A DNA stretch of 64,000 nucleotides, from the NCBI RefSeq assembly GCF_900497805.2, contig NW_020954590.1, positions 87,942,916 to 88,006,915 of the forward strand. The letters are read 5' to 3'. The stretch comes from Vombatus ursinus. Its lineage: Eukaryota > Chordata > Mammalia > Diprotodontia > Vombatidae. The translations under genes were made by a program, and so were the position numbers. Of this stretch, positions 20,480 to 31,550 are shown piece by piece. How positions within the stretch are numbered: position 1 is the first letter of the stretch; each line of letters begins with the position of its first letter. The notes under the pieces are model-generated. The model was not told the origin of the DNA and did not search any database. It saw only the letters and a list, made by a program, of their open reading frames with translations.

Positions 20480-21400
20480 ACTATGAGCACAGAAAACTGA
20501 AAATTGTATTCTTAATTTCAGATTTCCTTGCCTATCCTCTCTGGAACTCTCCCTACCCCCAACTCTATTGCTTGCACCAAAAAATGCCAGGCTAACTCCC
20601 CATCCTTTTGTCTCTATCGTCCTATCCTTCCCCCGCTCCATGACTTTGGGGTACTGAGAGACTCATCTTTCTCCTTCTCTCCTTTCACTCTCAGCCCTGT
20701 AGGAAGTGGTTGAAGAGAGGGACGCTGAATATATTCTCCCTGACTTTAACCTTCTGAGGTCATTACAAGTCTCAGCTAGGGGTAAGTGGTTCTCCAGTGG
20801 TTCTCATCAACATCCATGGGCTTGAGATGCTTTGATTTTCAACATCATCAACCAGATCATCTAAAACAGGCAGTGGAAATACTGTTTGCTTTCAGCTGAC
20901 AGGGCTTTTCATGCAGAAAGGAACTGATAGAACCATTGCCAGAAACTTGATGGAGCTGAACAAAGAAACCAGTGGGTGGGTGTGTGCAAGAGAGGAAGAG
21001 TTATGCCTGAGTGACAAGCAAACACTAGAAGGATTAATTTTACAAGCTCACCTTTTAGATCAGATAAAAGGCAGCTTGACTTTTTAAGGACAATATTCGT
21101 TTTATCAGTTTAATAAACAGCTCTTAGCAACATTGATGCTAATCTTTAATGGACAGAAACAAAAAAGTTTTATTAACTGTTAAATCTAAATTGTTTACTA
21201 ATCTTATTCAGATATACTGCTTCAATTGGACAGGATTTTTTACTAAGTGATTTGAAAATGGGGTTATTTGCAATGTGGCAGAATGAGCCAAAGTTTATAA
21301 AATAGCTCTCAAACTCAGACCTAATTTGTTTATATAAATTGAAATTTCCTGAAACAGCAAATTAATAAGGACAGTCTGCCCTGGACTATAGATTCCTTGA
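20480..21400. other. Mostly unique sequence, candidate conserved noncoding
   Basis: No repeat recognised. 21030-21330 is AT-rich with GATA and TTTAAT motifs ('gatcagataaaaggcagctt', 'tcagtttaataaacagctc'). Two short frames (20375-20641 minus, 20528-20713 plus) overlap each other and are unsupported. Confidence 0.35.
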
Positions 21401-21404
21401 ACAA

Positions 21405-21480
21405 AATCAGTCAATGAACAAATATTTATTAAATACTTGCTTTGTGCCAAGTGCAGTGCTGGTGCTGGACATTCAAGAAC
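21405..21480 (-). repeat. L2 3' end fragment
   Basis: Contains 'aacaaatatttattaaatac' and 'ttgtgccaagtgcagtgctg'. Confidence 0.6.
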
Positions 21481-21599
21481 AATGAATGTATTAACTCATA
21501 CAGCTGAAGACCTTAGTCCATCAACCAGGTGTGGAAGAGCCTGGCCCTCCAAGGTTATCTGTGACGCTCTGACAGACAAGTGACACTTTCCATTCCAGT

Positions 21600-21715
21600 G
21601 ACGTTACACAAGTTTTCATTGAGTGCTTACTCTAGGCAAGGCTCTGTGCTAGGTATTGGGGCTGAGCATATGGAAGAAAACAGAAAGACATAAAATGTAG
21701 GCTTCAGGAGCAGCC
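21600..21715 (-). repeat. L2 3' end fragment
   Basis: Contains 'tcattgagtgcttactctag' and 'gtgctaggtattggggctga'. Confidence 0.6.
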
Positions 21716-21889
21716 AGTTATCAAAAATGCATGCAGGCTTCTATGATGGGCGGTATTGTGTGTATAAGCATTTGTGACAAAAAGAAAGAAAGCACTATCT
21801 ACAAATATTGCTCAGATTTGTTCTAGATAAGTACATGGAGAAAAAAGTAATGCTACCTAGTAGATGGGGTCTTATTTATGGATTTTAGA

Positions 21890-22062
21890 GGTTATGCTAA
21901 GTGGCAAAGTGTTGGACTTCAGAGTCCAGGGCTCAAATCCTGCCACACTTATTAGCTGTGTTACTCTGCGCTAATCACATAATCTCTCTATGCCTTAGTT
22001 TCCTCATCTGAAAAATGAGGACAACAATAGGACCTACTTTACAGGTTGTTTTGTGGATTAAA
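21890..22062 (+). mobile_element. CORE-SINE, tail cut by another SINE
   Basis: Contains 'cagagtccagggctcaaatc', 'cttagtttcctcatctgaaa' and 'ggttgttttgtggattaaat'. It stops where the minus-strand SINE at 22065 begins. Confidence 0.7.
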
Positions 22063-22064
22063 TG

Positions 22065-22290
22065 TGATTGTTGTTGTTTTGTGACCCCATTTGAAGTTTT
22101 GTTGGCAAAGATCCTGGAATGGTTTGCCATTTCCTTCTCTATCTCATTTTACAGATGAGGAAACTGAGGCAAACAGGGCTAAGTGACTTGCCCAGGGTCT
22201 CCTAGCTAGGAAGTGTCTGAGGCCAGATTTGAACTCCCTGAAGAGGAGTCTTCCTGACTCCAGGCTCAGCACTCTATCCATTACACCATA
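22065..22290 (-). mobile_element. Marsupial tRNA-headed SINE, long type
   Basis: Minus-strand copy: 'gttgttgttttgtgacccca', 'agtgacttgcccagggtctc', head at about 22265-22290. Confidence 0.8.
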
Positions 22291-22554
22291 TTAAAAAAAA
22301 ATCCCTTTGCCAACATTAAAGCCCATATAGCTGCTAGCTGTTGTTACTCCAGCTATACCACTGAATTTCTGGGTGCCCAATATTTGAGTCACTTAACCTT
22401 TCTATCGATTGTTTATAAAACAGAAAGAATAAAAAGTCCACTTTACAGTGACGGCACTAGAGAATTCTCAAAGGGACTTCAGGAGATCCTCTTGTCTCTG
22501 CTTCCTATTCAAAGTCAGGGATGTGGGGTGACTGATGTTATCTTTCCAGTTCCA

Positions 22555-22770
22555 GTCCTGAGAGTCAGAAGCATGATGAAAGGACAATTAATTGCCTTTG
22601 ACCTGGGTTCAAGTCTTGTCTCTGATACATGCTGTCTGTGTGACCCTGGGCAAATCACTTGGTCTGTCAGTGCTCTAAGCAACTCTCTGATTGTAAGTGA
22701 CCCAAGAAAGTGCTGACCTGCATTGGTTAAATAGAGTTTCCTCATCTCCCTTTATTGACCGGTGGCATAA
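22555..22770 (+). mobile_element. Marsupial SINE with 'tgcattgg' tail module
   Basis: Contains 'gacctgggttcaagtcttgt', 'gtgaccctgggcaaatcact', 'gcaactctctgattgtaagt' and 'gctgacctgcattggttaaa'. Same family as the inverted copy starting at 22797. The 110-codon frame 22384-22716 is a by-product. Confidence 0.75.
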
Positions 22771-22822
22771 AAAATGAAGCTAATGGAAGTTTTTCCAGAC
22801 CTATCATTTCATTGGTGTAGGG

Positions 22823-22888
22823 CAGGGGTGGGGAAACTGTGGCCCCGAGGCCACATGTGGCCTCGGGGCCACAGTTTCCCCACCCCTG
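22823..22888. mobile_element. 66-bp perfect palindrome with hAT-like ends
   Basis: 33-bp arms are exact inverted repeats with no spacer, starting 'caggggtggggaaactgtgg' and centred on 'ccacatgtgg'. The ends match the family 1 hAT miniature element. A direct 'gtaggg' flanks both sides (22817-22822, 22889-22894) within the host SINE. Confidence 0.9.
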
Positions 22889-22957
22889 GTAGGGAATACA
22901 CAGTGAAGCAACTCCCACCACCAACACAGATCAGCAACTTAGAAAATTAGAGAGTTG

Positions 22958-23108
22958 GGGCAGATAGGTGGCACAGAGGATAGAGCACCAGTTCTGGAGT
23001 GAAGAGGTCCTGAGTTCAAATTCAATCTCAGACACTTACTAGTTGTGTGACACTGGACAAGTCACTTAACTCTAATTGCCTCCCTCACCCCCCCCCCCAA
23101 AAGAAAAC
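22958..23108 (+). mobile_element. Marsupial tRNA-headed SINE, short type
   Basis: Starts 'gggcagataggtggcacaga' and ends with C/A-rich tail 'ccccccccccaaaagaaaa'. Perfect 12-bp target duplications 'attagagagttg' lie at 22946-22957 and 23109-23120. Confidence 0.9.
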
Positions 23109-23378
23109 ATTAGAGAGTTGCTAGGGGAACAGAGATTAGGTGACATGGTCACCTAACTCATATGTATCTACCAGAAGCAGGACCTGAACTCAGGTCTTTC
23201 TGATGTGGGTTCTTCTAAGCCTAACCTTCCATACATGATGCCAAGCTGTCTCTCAGGATAATATTATCAATATTTTAATGGGTCAAAGCGCAAGTACTTT
23301 GAATGACATTTTCAGTTTTCATTTGAAAAAACAACGTACTTTCCCATAATGATGATCTGATTTCAATAAGCTCAATAC

Positions 23379-23379
<1 letters not shown>

Positions 23380-23430
<51 letters not shown>
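23380..23430. repeat. (TG)n microsatellite
   Basis: About 24 TG units, nearly uninterrupted. Confidence 0.96.
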
Positions 23431-23431
<1 letters not shown>

Positions 23432-23435
23432 TGTA

Positions 23436-23508
23436 TCTTCTAGATGCTCTGGGGATACAAAAATGGCTAAAACATGATTCCGGCTCCCAATAAACTTGCA
23501 ATCCAGTG
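23436..23508 (-). repeat. L2 3' end fragment
   Basis: Contains 'tgctctggggatacaaaaat' and 'ataaacttgcaatccagtgg'. Confidence 0.55.
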
Positions 23509-23509
23509 G

Positions 23510-24140
23510 ATTTGTTTCAAATCCTCAGCCTGTGGTTCAATGCTAGTTTTTTAGGGCAATATGGTCATTATTAGCATTTATTTGGTCCCTTTTCTAAAGT
23601 TCTACTCTAATGCTGCATCATAAAATGAAGTTGACCTTGAGTTCTTGAAGACTATGTCAGCAATAGAAATGTCTTTAGGTATATGCGATGTCTTTAAATA
23701 CATGCCCAGCTATTGTCTATGTGTCTTACTGTTCAAGGAACAACCTGGTTATGTATAGAAAGGCTCAAAATCAGAATGAGCACCAAGTGATGAACTTTTT
23801 TCCAATTATAGTAATTCACATCTACTAGGGATCAGAGGGATTATAATCTGTTTGGTGGAGGACCTACACCGATGAGACCATAGATCCTTGAATATTTAAA
23901 CTCTACCAACTCCTTTTTTAAAAGAAAGCCTCAATAATCATGGTTTTGACTCAAATAATATGCTGATCTTTAATGGCAAAAAAGAGATTACATTCCCTCT
24001 CGGTATCTGACCTTTGAAATAATATCCCATCTTGGACAACCTAGGGCCTACAAGTGGGAGAAGGTTATGAGTAAGGAAGCATGTATGGTTAGAGTCATTT
24101 GTTAATTTCTGTCCTTTCTTCTTCCAGTGTGTTCTCTGGA
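23510..24140. other. No recognisable feature
   Basis: About 630 bp; no repeat or gene identified. Confidence 0.35.
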
Positions 24141-24440
24141 ACATTTCTATTCATCAATCCACCAGTCAATCAACAAGCATGTATTAAGCACTAACTTTAT
24201 GCCAGGAACCTGTGCTAAGCTAAGGTATACAAAGAATTAAAAAAAAAAAAAGTCCCTGCCCTCAAGGAGTTTACATTCTAGTGGAGGAAACAACAGCTCC
24301 ATAAATAGGTATATACCCAATGACAGTCCATCAAGTTCAACAAACATTTCCTAAGTGTCTGTTAACGTACAGGACACTGTACTAGGTGATGGAGATAAAG
24401 AACAAAAAATCAAAACAATCTCTCTTCTAATGGGTTTACA
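24140..24440 (-). mobile_element. Two L2 3' ends in tandem
   Basis: First copy about 24145-24325 ('caagcatgtattaagcacta', 'tgccctcaaggagtttacat'). Second about 24330-24440 ('aacaaacatttcctaagtgt', 'gacactgtactaggtgatgg'). Both on the minus strand. Confidence 0.7.
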
Positions 24441-24645
24441 TAATTGTTGGCACAGATGTCATTTGAAGGTTTTCAGTGTTTTATATATATTTTCTCATCT
24501 GATCTTCACAACTCTGAACAAAAGGTCCTACAGATATTATTATCTTTTGTTTATTGATAATGAAACAGACTCAAGTCAGTTAGGTGACCTGCCCAAGGTA
24601 ACATGACAAATAAGTTTCAGAGTCAGAATTTGAACACAAGGAAAG
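24440..24645 (-). repeat. MIR SINE
   Basis: Contains 'catctgatcttcacaactct', 'ggtgacctgcccaaggtaac' and 'gtcagaatttgaacacaag'; diverged. Confidence 0.65.
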
Positions 24646-25056
24646 CATAACAGGAGAGCCCTGAAATCTGGGTAAAATACATTAAATCTGTGAAAACAAT
24701 TATTTTTACATCCTCATTGCCTTTTAAATGATATTACTACTACAAGAGGAATAAGCAAAATTTCCAAAAGGTTAACAATGACTTAGTATTTCTTGACCTT
24801 TAAGTATCAACCTGAAAAACAAGATGACATCTTGGATAGGGAAGGTCCTAAAATAAATGGTTCAGGAATTATTTGATTGATTGAGGATATTATGTTCATG
24901 AATGCATTGAAAAGACTTTTAGATGGAATTCACAAATGCTCATCATGTACCCTTAACTTCAAAAAGAATGAAAGAATTAGGTGTGTTCAAACAGCTTAGA
25001 GGCAACAAGTTGTTAAAGTAGTAGATGAGATGAAATAAGAGTTCAAAAGAAATAGT

Positions 25057-25292
25057 CAGGGGTATACTGGTAAATGTTTAACAACTGGCTCTCCACATCC
25101 CCCTCCCCCACCATGTATACATGGCATACTTTTAAGTTTAATTTGCATTATTAATATTTCCTCTATGACTTTAAGTCTAGATAATCTATAAAACAATAAA
25201 TCAAGGCTTGATTTGTAATGTTTGTTGATTACACTGGAAATTTAATAATGGCTCAAAAATAAATGGTTCAGACTGGCTCTAGCATATCTCTG
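25057..25292. mobile_element. Candidate hAT-type miniature element, family 3
   Basis: The left end 'caggggtatactgg' and the complement of the right end 'cagagatatgctag' form an imperfect inverted terminus. The interior recurs at 46727-46915 ('taaatgtttaacaac', 'aaaacaataaatcaaggc'). No clear 8-bp duplication remains, so the class is tentative. Confidence 0.5.
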
Positions 25293-26160
25293 TGCAGGTC
25301 TACAAGTATTGGTAGAACAAAAAGCCCCTGTCCCACAAAATAATTTTCAAGTCATACAAGTAGATTAGTTCAAGGAATATTTGATACAACAAAATTCCAG
25401 TATAACAAAAGAACTTAGATAGTTCTCTGAAGTTTGTCATAATGAAAATTGACCAATACTTCTAATTCCTTTGAGCTTTAATGGTTGATTTGTTGTTGTT
25501 TCTAACTAGTAGCTATTGTAAAAACAATTCGTTTTCGATCTTTCCTCACATTACCACCATAAAGTAATCTTGTCACAATCTTACTTTTCAAAATCAAAGA
25601 GAAGGAACATTCAAGCTGATGTTTCATATGAAACATAATTACCTACATTTTTGTCTTTGCAACGTATATTTCCAAGACAAGATGACAGTCTAATAAGTAC
25701 ATAATACAACTGCTATCATTAATAACAGTACATTCTCTTAAAGTGATTTTGCCTTAAAACTGATTTGAGATGGGATTTTTTTTTTTGCCTTTTACTTGGC
25801 TCTGTGAACACTGTAGTAATTCGACAAGAAAGATCAATTTCAAACCAAGGACACAAACAGAAACTTATTGAATAAATGAAAAAATCAGCACAATCACAAA
25901 TAAATCAGTCAGTTATACCTCTGCGTATTAGTACATAGCATATAGAGATAGTAATAGAATCCACTGTTAACTCCAGAAAGACTCAGATGCCTGTGGAGAT
26001 TCTTTTAGCTTTTCAAATAACACTTTACAGTCTTAATCAAGAAATAATGTTGAGACAATTTATATTATTAGAAAGCAAATCTGAATGCTATAATAAGTAT
26101 AATGCCACATGTTAAAAAAATAGAGAGGCATATGGGGACAGTCCTGCTTCTGCCCCATCA
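25293..26160. other. AT-rich unique sequence
   Basis: About 870 bp with no nameable repeat. Confidence 0.35.
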
Positions 26161-26460
26161 GTATTGTGTTCAGTTCTAGATACTAAAGTTTAAGAAGGGC
26201 ATTGATAAGTAGAAAGGTGTCCAGAGAAGGATGAACAGGATGGTGTAGAACATCAATGTCATGTCATATGAGAATTGGTTGAAGAAAATGGTAATGCTTA
26301 GCCTGTAAAAGAGAAAGGAGTCTTAGATGAAACCTGATAGCTGTCTTCAAGAATTTGAAGCGGGACTAATTAGTCTCTCAATCACTAGGCTATTACCTGG
26401 CCAAAAAGGGAGCAATAACTAGAAGTTACAAAAAGGTAGATTTTGCCAATTCTGCAATTG
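26161..26460 (+). mobile_element. L3/CR1-clade LINE 3' end
   Basis: Collinear with L3: 'gtattgtgttcagttctaga', 'gtccagagaaggatgaacag', 'catatgagaattggttgaag', 'gatagctgtcttcaagaatt'. Confidence 0.8.
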
Positions 26461-26539
26461 TATGGTTCAAAGTGTTACGGAGTATTTCCTTTTATCAACT
26501 TTAAATATGTTTCTTTGCAATTTTCCCCCCTGTGTTTCA

Positions 26540-27780
26540 TATCTGCTAGATCAAGGGTGTAGATGAAATGATATGGAAGAGTAAGTCATGAACACTGAGC
26601 AGGTTGAGGAACTGAAAGGTTAGGGCATTTGAGGGAGCATTAATGTGTATGTTGAACTCCCTTTGGTAGGAGTTGTGGTGGAAAGACTATGAACCAGGCA
26701 CTGAAGGCAAAGAGGAAGGAAGGAGAATGTACTAGGAGTTGTTAGATCATAACCACCAGGATTTGGATTGGGTGATAAATTTGAATAGCTTGTCCTCAAA
26801 GAAGGAAGGAGAGGTTGCTGAGTAATGGTAGTAGGAGGGTTTGAAAGTGGCAATGGAGAGCAAGGAGTATTCCAACTCCTCCATTTAGACCAATGAGTTG
26901 TGGGTAAGGGTAGCCAGGGATGCATTGTCATTAGGAGGGAGCCAGGTCTCAGTAAGGGCCAGAAGATGGAAGGAATAACAAAGGAAAGGGTTTAAGATGA
27001 AAGAAAATTAGGTAATTATTGAGCAGACAATCCAGAGGACACAGTGGAAGGGGTAAATCTGGAGGGGCATTTCTTTAACGAGATTGTTGAAGAGAGGGAA
27101 ATATAGTGGAGTGCAGAACAGATTTGTACTTCAGCTGTCAGGCATTAGAAATCAATGGAATGGGGAGAGTATGGGGAGATGGGAAGATGTATAACCATGG
27201 AGGAATGAGTCTAACCAAAGGATTGGAGAAAGGTCTGTTGAGGGAGGCAGGTGATCAGACTATTCAAGGTCCTGCCTGAAGATCCAAACTTGTGGTAAGC
27301 GGTCAGTTTTTGCCCCAGGAGACCCAACTCCCAGCAGGCAGTAACTGGCCTGAGGAAATAGAGTCAAGAGGCAGAAGGTAGGAGGTAACAGTGAGAGGCA
27401 GGACTGGTGAAAGGACTCTAGAGAAGTGGAGAAGGTCCTAGGGTGAAGACTAGATCCTGATTTGACAAGACTTTTAGGGTTCACTCCTGGAAAGGCTCTG
27501 GAAGGAAAACAGAGGCCAAAGCCAGGTTGACTCAGGGCTCTCTGTGAAGGCTCCCTTGAGAGAGGACTCAGATTTCCTGGAAAAGTCTTGGAGGGAAGCC
27601 AAAGGGGATTGGGGTGGCCAGATCCTTGACTGACTGAAAAATCAATAAGAAGGGTGTAAAACAGAGCGTAGGAAGCCGGATGCCAGGCTACTATAGGGTT
27701 CACAAGGTTAATTGGGAAGACCCTGCCTGCGTGGGAGACGGAAGTCAGAGGCAGGAGTCCTGGAGATCATTTTCAAATAC
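26540..27780. other. Purine-rich 1.2-kb stretch, unassigned
   Basis: The plus strand is strongly enriched in G and A throughout. I recognise no repeat or gene. The minus-strand 103- and 147-codon frames (26620-26931, 27260-27703) are rich in S, P and L, as expected of the complementary pyrimidine-rich strand. An old, unlisted repeat is the likeliest explanation. Confidence 0.35.
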
Positions 27781-27784
27781 TGCT

Positions 27785-27915
27785 ATAATGGAAGGTGTGC
27801 TTGTTTTAGAATCAAGAGGACATGAATCTATTACCTACTACCTGTATAGACTTGAGCAAGTCATTTAGACTAGGTGTCTTCTGAGATCCATTCCACCTCA
27901 AGGAAATCCTATGAT
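27785..27915 (+). mobile_element. Diverged SINE with 'ccattccacctc' tail
   Basis: Contains 'gaatcaagaggacatgaatc', 'gacttgagcaagtcattt' and 'gagatccattccacctcaag'. Confidence 0.55.
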
Positions 27916-27919
27916 TCCT

Positions 27920-30640
27920 TGAAATCCTATGAATATGTTTGAGATTGTTTCTTGTTATTTTACTATTTGTCTTGATTAGATATTTCACTATTTAAATCCA
28001 TATGCCTTGCTTGATCTGCTAATATGGTACAAACTTGAATTCACTAGATCAGTTAGCAAGAAACTTGGTGGAGGTACAGAGAGAGATGATTTCACCAGAT
28101 GAGATTAATTAAAACAAAACATTTATAGAGATTTCAAGGTTTGCAAAGTTCTTTACGTACGTTATCACATTTGGCCATTTAAAAGCCCCCCACATTGAAC
28201 CCTAATTTGTGTGAATCTAGAGATGAATGGCTCAAAGGATTGCACATTGTACTACTACTTCTAACCTAAGAGAGGGTTCAATAGTTTACATTTAAAGACA
28301 ATTTTGAACAGTTTATTTTTAGCATAGTTTCTTTATTTTATCTGGAAAGGTAAAACTTTTAGTGATCCAAACAGTAGCTTCCTGACTTTGCTTAATAAAG
28401 AAACCCTGAGGAAGCTCAAAACCAAGCAGAAAAGAGACCCTTTCTCACTGGCAGGGGGGTGTGATTGAATATCAATTAGCTACCAATTTTCCAGGAATCT
28501 TCCCTCCAATCAATAGCATTAATCATCACCAGTCCCCTGGTGCAAGCCTCTCACTCTCTTTCCTAATACATAGTCATGCTGGATCCAGAGAAGAACTCTA
28601 TGAAAACCCACCAGACTTTATTGAGTGGGATTCCCCATTTCCTCTGGGGCTTCAGTTGGGTGTGCCTAATTCCACCCAGGGTTCCAGCAGAGCTCCAATG
28701 GATTTGAGTTGTTTCCTCCGTGCTCCCTGATTGCCCTTCATATTAAGTATGTCTCCCTAAATCTGGCTTGCCTTACTGTGTTGTGTACTCTGTTTTTCAT
28801 TTTACTGGACTATTGATTTGCCAAACTTTTCCAAGTCTTCATTAAGACAAACTTCTATCAGGGCATAAGAAAGAATTCTAAGGAAGTAGCAGGTATAGAG
28901 AAATTGGACCCTTGTAGTTCTGCTTGGTGTATGTCTTCAGGTATATGTCCATTATTTTGTATGAAATATTTACTGAACATCAGACACCACCACATCAAAT
29001 ATAAACACATTACAAAGCCAGTTCTAAATTCTTTTTTGGATGGCTGCAGCCAGGTTTCAAATTTTTGGAGTTGATCAAGATCCCTAAAAAGACTAAAGAC
29101 AATTTGCAAAAGCAAGCATGCTTGTTTTGGGAAACCTTATTTTATGAAGGTTCAAGGTGATGCCTTCCTCCCTCCAATGGGTTCTGTGAAGTCCCAATAT
29201 CCAGGGTAATCATTCTATTTTTGGTTCCTTAGCTGCTGTATTACCTTTTACGTAAGTAACCCACCTCTGCCCCTTGTCTCTCTTGAGAAAATGCCTCAAT
29301 GGAGCATTTTATCTAGGGAGTGTGTTTCTGAGGGGTTAGATCCTCTTAAAGCTTGAATCTTAATGGATTTAGCCCATCTCCTAAACATTCAAGAAAGGTT
29401 GGGGAGCAAGTACAAGGGGTTTCCCCAAATAAGGAATAAAAGCCTTTGCCTCCAGAGTTTTCGCAATGAAGATTATCCATAATTGGAGATTAGTTGCATA
29501 TCATGGATAATCACTAGTTGTGAAGATATCCATTCAAGTTTTACTTGGAGGTCCAGGTTACACAAAGGCTTTGCAGGGTTTGCGTTGCAAGGTCTAAAAA
29601 AGAGGTATGACATAATAGACTTTAATTATGCTACAGCAGAAATAAAAAAGGTTTCTGCAAATGACTTAAGCCTTATATTTCTTGCATCAGCAATCATTTA
29701 TTATTCTAACCTTTCAAAGCCAATTATTTTCCAGACCTTTCAAAGAACTTTCATTTATCCTAACAGAGAAAAGGGCCTAGTAGAGCCCATATCACGTCTT
29801 CTCTGTAGAATGCCATTATTGCTACTTAAAAATGAGTTATACTAGAATGGACTCTGTGTGCTTTGTTTTGAGAGGCAAAAAAAAGATGAGTTCACAAGTA
29901 TATACAGTGGCTCACATGGGAACAAATACTAGCCATATAGATCTTTCTGATTCTACAAGCGTGTTTACATTTCTATTAAGCCTAAGTAGTTTGGTTTGGA
30001 AATATGCCTAGGTTTAGATTTATTTTTTCAAGGCTGATGCAGGCTTGCTGAACCCAATTCTCACATCTTTTACTAAAGGAAAGCTCCAGCTCTGTTGTCA
30101 CTAATGCTTAATTATAATTTCTCTCACATTGCCTGTTCATCCACCAGTGACCACTTTGCAGCTTTAGCACCTGGTTACTGTTGTCACGCTCCCTCTTTGT
30201 AGCTCGATCAGACATTAAGATCAAATTAATGCAGACAAGTGGAAAATCAGAAGTGAATGGTGTTTGTTACCTTTCTCAAATATAAAATGGACAGAATAAA
30301 AGTCACGAGTGGATTTAACCTTGAAGAATGCCGAGCTGGAGGAAATAGACAGCAAGCTTTCTAGTGTTCAAATCAAACTCCTGTTAAACTTTTCAGAAAA
30401 ATTTCCTGGGACATCAATTATTGTCTTAAGGCTTAGATCAGTAACCAGAGTTGAAATCTGACATTTCCCAGGAAGGCTTATGAAATGACTTCATTGTCTC
30501 CCCTTAGACTCCTTTGAACATAAGATTTAGTGTGTATCTTTTCCCAGGACATTCCATTTCCTAATTCTCAGTTAGACAAACAGAAACTCCTCAGAACTTT
30601 GATTTCCAAAGAGAAAAGGATGATACCCCTAGTCAGCATC
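27920..30640. other. Longest repeat-poor stretch; candidate conserved noncoding DNA
   Basis: About 2.7 kb with only a doubtful MIR scrap at 28105-28175. Subregion 30060-30320 holds TAATTA/TTAAT homeodomain-like sites and 'gcacctggttactgttgtca'. A 120-codon plus-strand frame (29483-29845) and an 89-codon one (28461-28730) have no recognisable family. Confidence 0.4.
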
Positions 30641-30830
30641 TAAGTTGGGGAATTCACTACCTTGTGAAGCAGCCCATTTTATTTTCAGACAATTTTCTTA
30701 GGAATGTCTTCCTCATATTGAACTAAAATAAGCTTTTGTATACCCATTGGTAAATGTCTTATTCACTGGAGCCACAAAGCAATAATGTAATCTCTTTGAA
30801 ATACTTTCAAAGATCCAATATTTAAGGGAT
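30640..30830 (-). repeat. L3/CR1 3' fragment
   Basis: Contains 'gggaattcactaccttgtga', 'agcagcccattttattttca' and 'ggagccacaaagcaa', a worn reverse L3 3' region. Confidence 0.6.
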
Positions 30831-30934
30831 GGGGTGATTCCCTCCAATGAGAAGGTAACAGTCCTTCCTGGCCTTACTGGATGGTTCTTCATGAGTCACT
30901 GTGACAAAAAAAGAAATTCGTAAAGAAATTTCAG

Positions 30935-31050
30935 TCAACAAGGCTTTATTAATTGTCTGCTCTTGGCCTGGTACTATGCCAGTTCCTGGGACCTCAAAAA
31001 CAAAAATGAAATAGTCCTTGCCATCAAGTAGTTTATATTCTAATTTAATA
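30935..31050 (-). repeat. L2 3' end fragment
   Basis: Contains 'aacaaggctttattaattgt' and 'ttgccatcaagtagtttata'. Confidence 0.65.
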
Positions 31051-31305
31051 CAAATCTAGCATTTATATGGTGTGTTAAGGTTTGCAAAGGGTTTAGATCT
31101 ATACATATATGTATATATATAGTCTCATTTAATTCTCACAACAACCCTGGGAGGTAGATGATGTTATTATCCCCATTTTATAGATGAGGAAACTGAGGCT
31201 GAGAAGTTAAGCAACTTGTCAAGGGCCATGCTGCAATCCAGGGCTGGATTTGAATTCAGGACTTCCTGATTCCAAGTCCAGCACTCTATCCACTGGCCCA
31301 CCTAA
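31050..31305 (-). repeat. MIR/CORE-SINE
   Basis: Full minus-strand pattern: 'ttctcacaacaaccctggga', 'tagatgaggaaactgaggct', 'gatttgaattcaggacttcc' and head 'tctatccactggcccaccta'. Confidence 0.8.
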
Positions 31306-31309
31306 AGTG

Positions 31310-31550
31310 TACAGTCTACTGGTCAACCCGATGGTGATGCTCAGGTTCACTGTTTCTACCAAACAGCTCTTTGAGGACAGCTATTTGAGACAGTTAACCC
31401 CTCCCCCCTCTGAAATGCCTACTAATCCAAGACTGCAATCCTCCCTTGCTCCTTCTTCCTTCCCCACCCCCCTAAATACACACAAGCAAAAAGAACCTAA
31501 ACAAAGCCTATCTGTCATCTCCTTGCTCAGGTTCTCGTAAATACAGTAGG
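31310..31550. other. No recognisable feature
   Basis: Pyrimidine/adenine-rich; the 96-codon frame 31250-31540 begins in the SINE and is unsupported. Confidence 0.35.

Larger units (their letters stand above)
22797..23265 (-). mobile_element. Marsupial SINE ('tgcattgg' tail) carrying two inserts
   Basis: Reads inverted from 'ctatcatttcattggtgtag' through 'ttagagagttgctaggggaa' to the worn head near 23260. It contains a 66-bp palindromic insert (22823-22888) and a younger SINE (22958-23108). With those removed it is a normal-length SINE. Confidence 0.8.

Noticed and set aside
22384-22716. 110-codon plus-strand frame
   Set aside because: Its second half is SINE sequence (DTCCLCDPGQ from the tRNA-headed SINE); the first half has no recognisable content.
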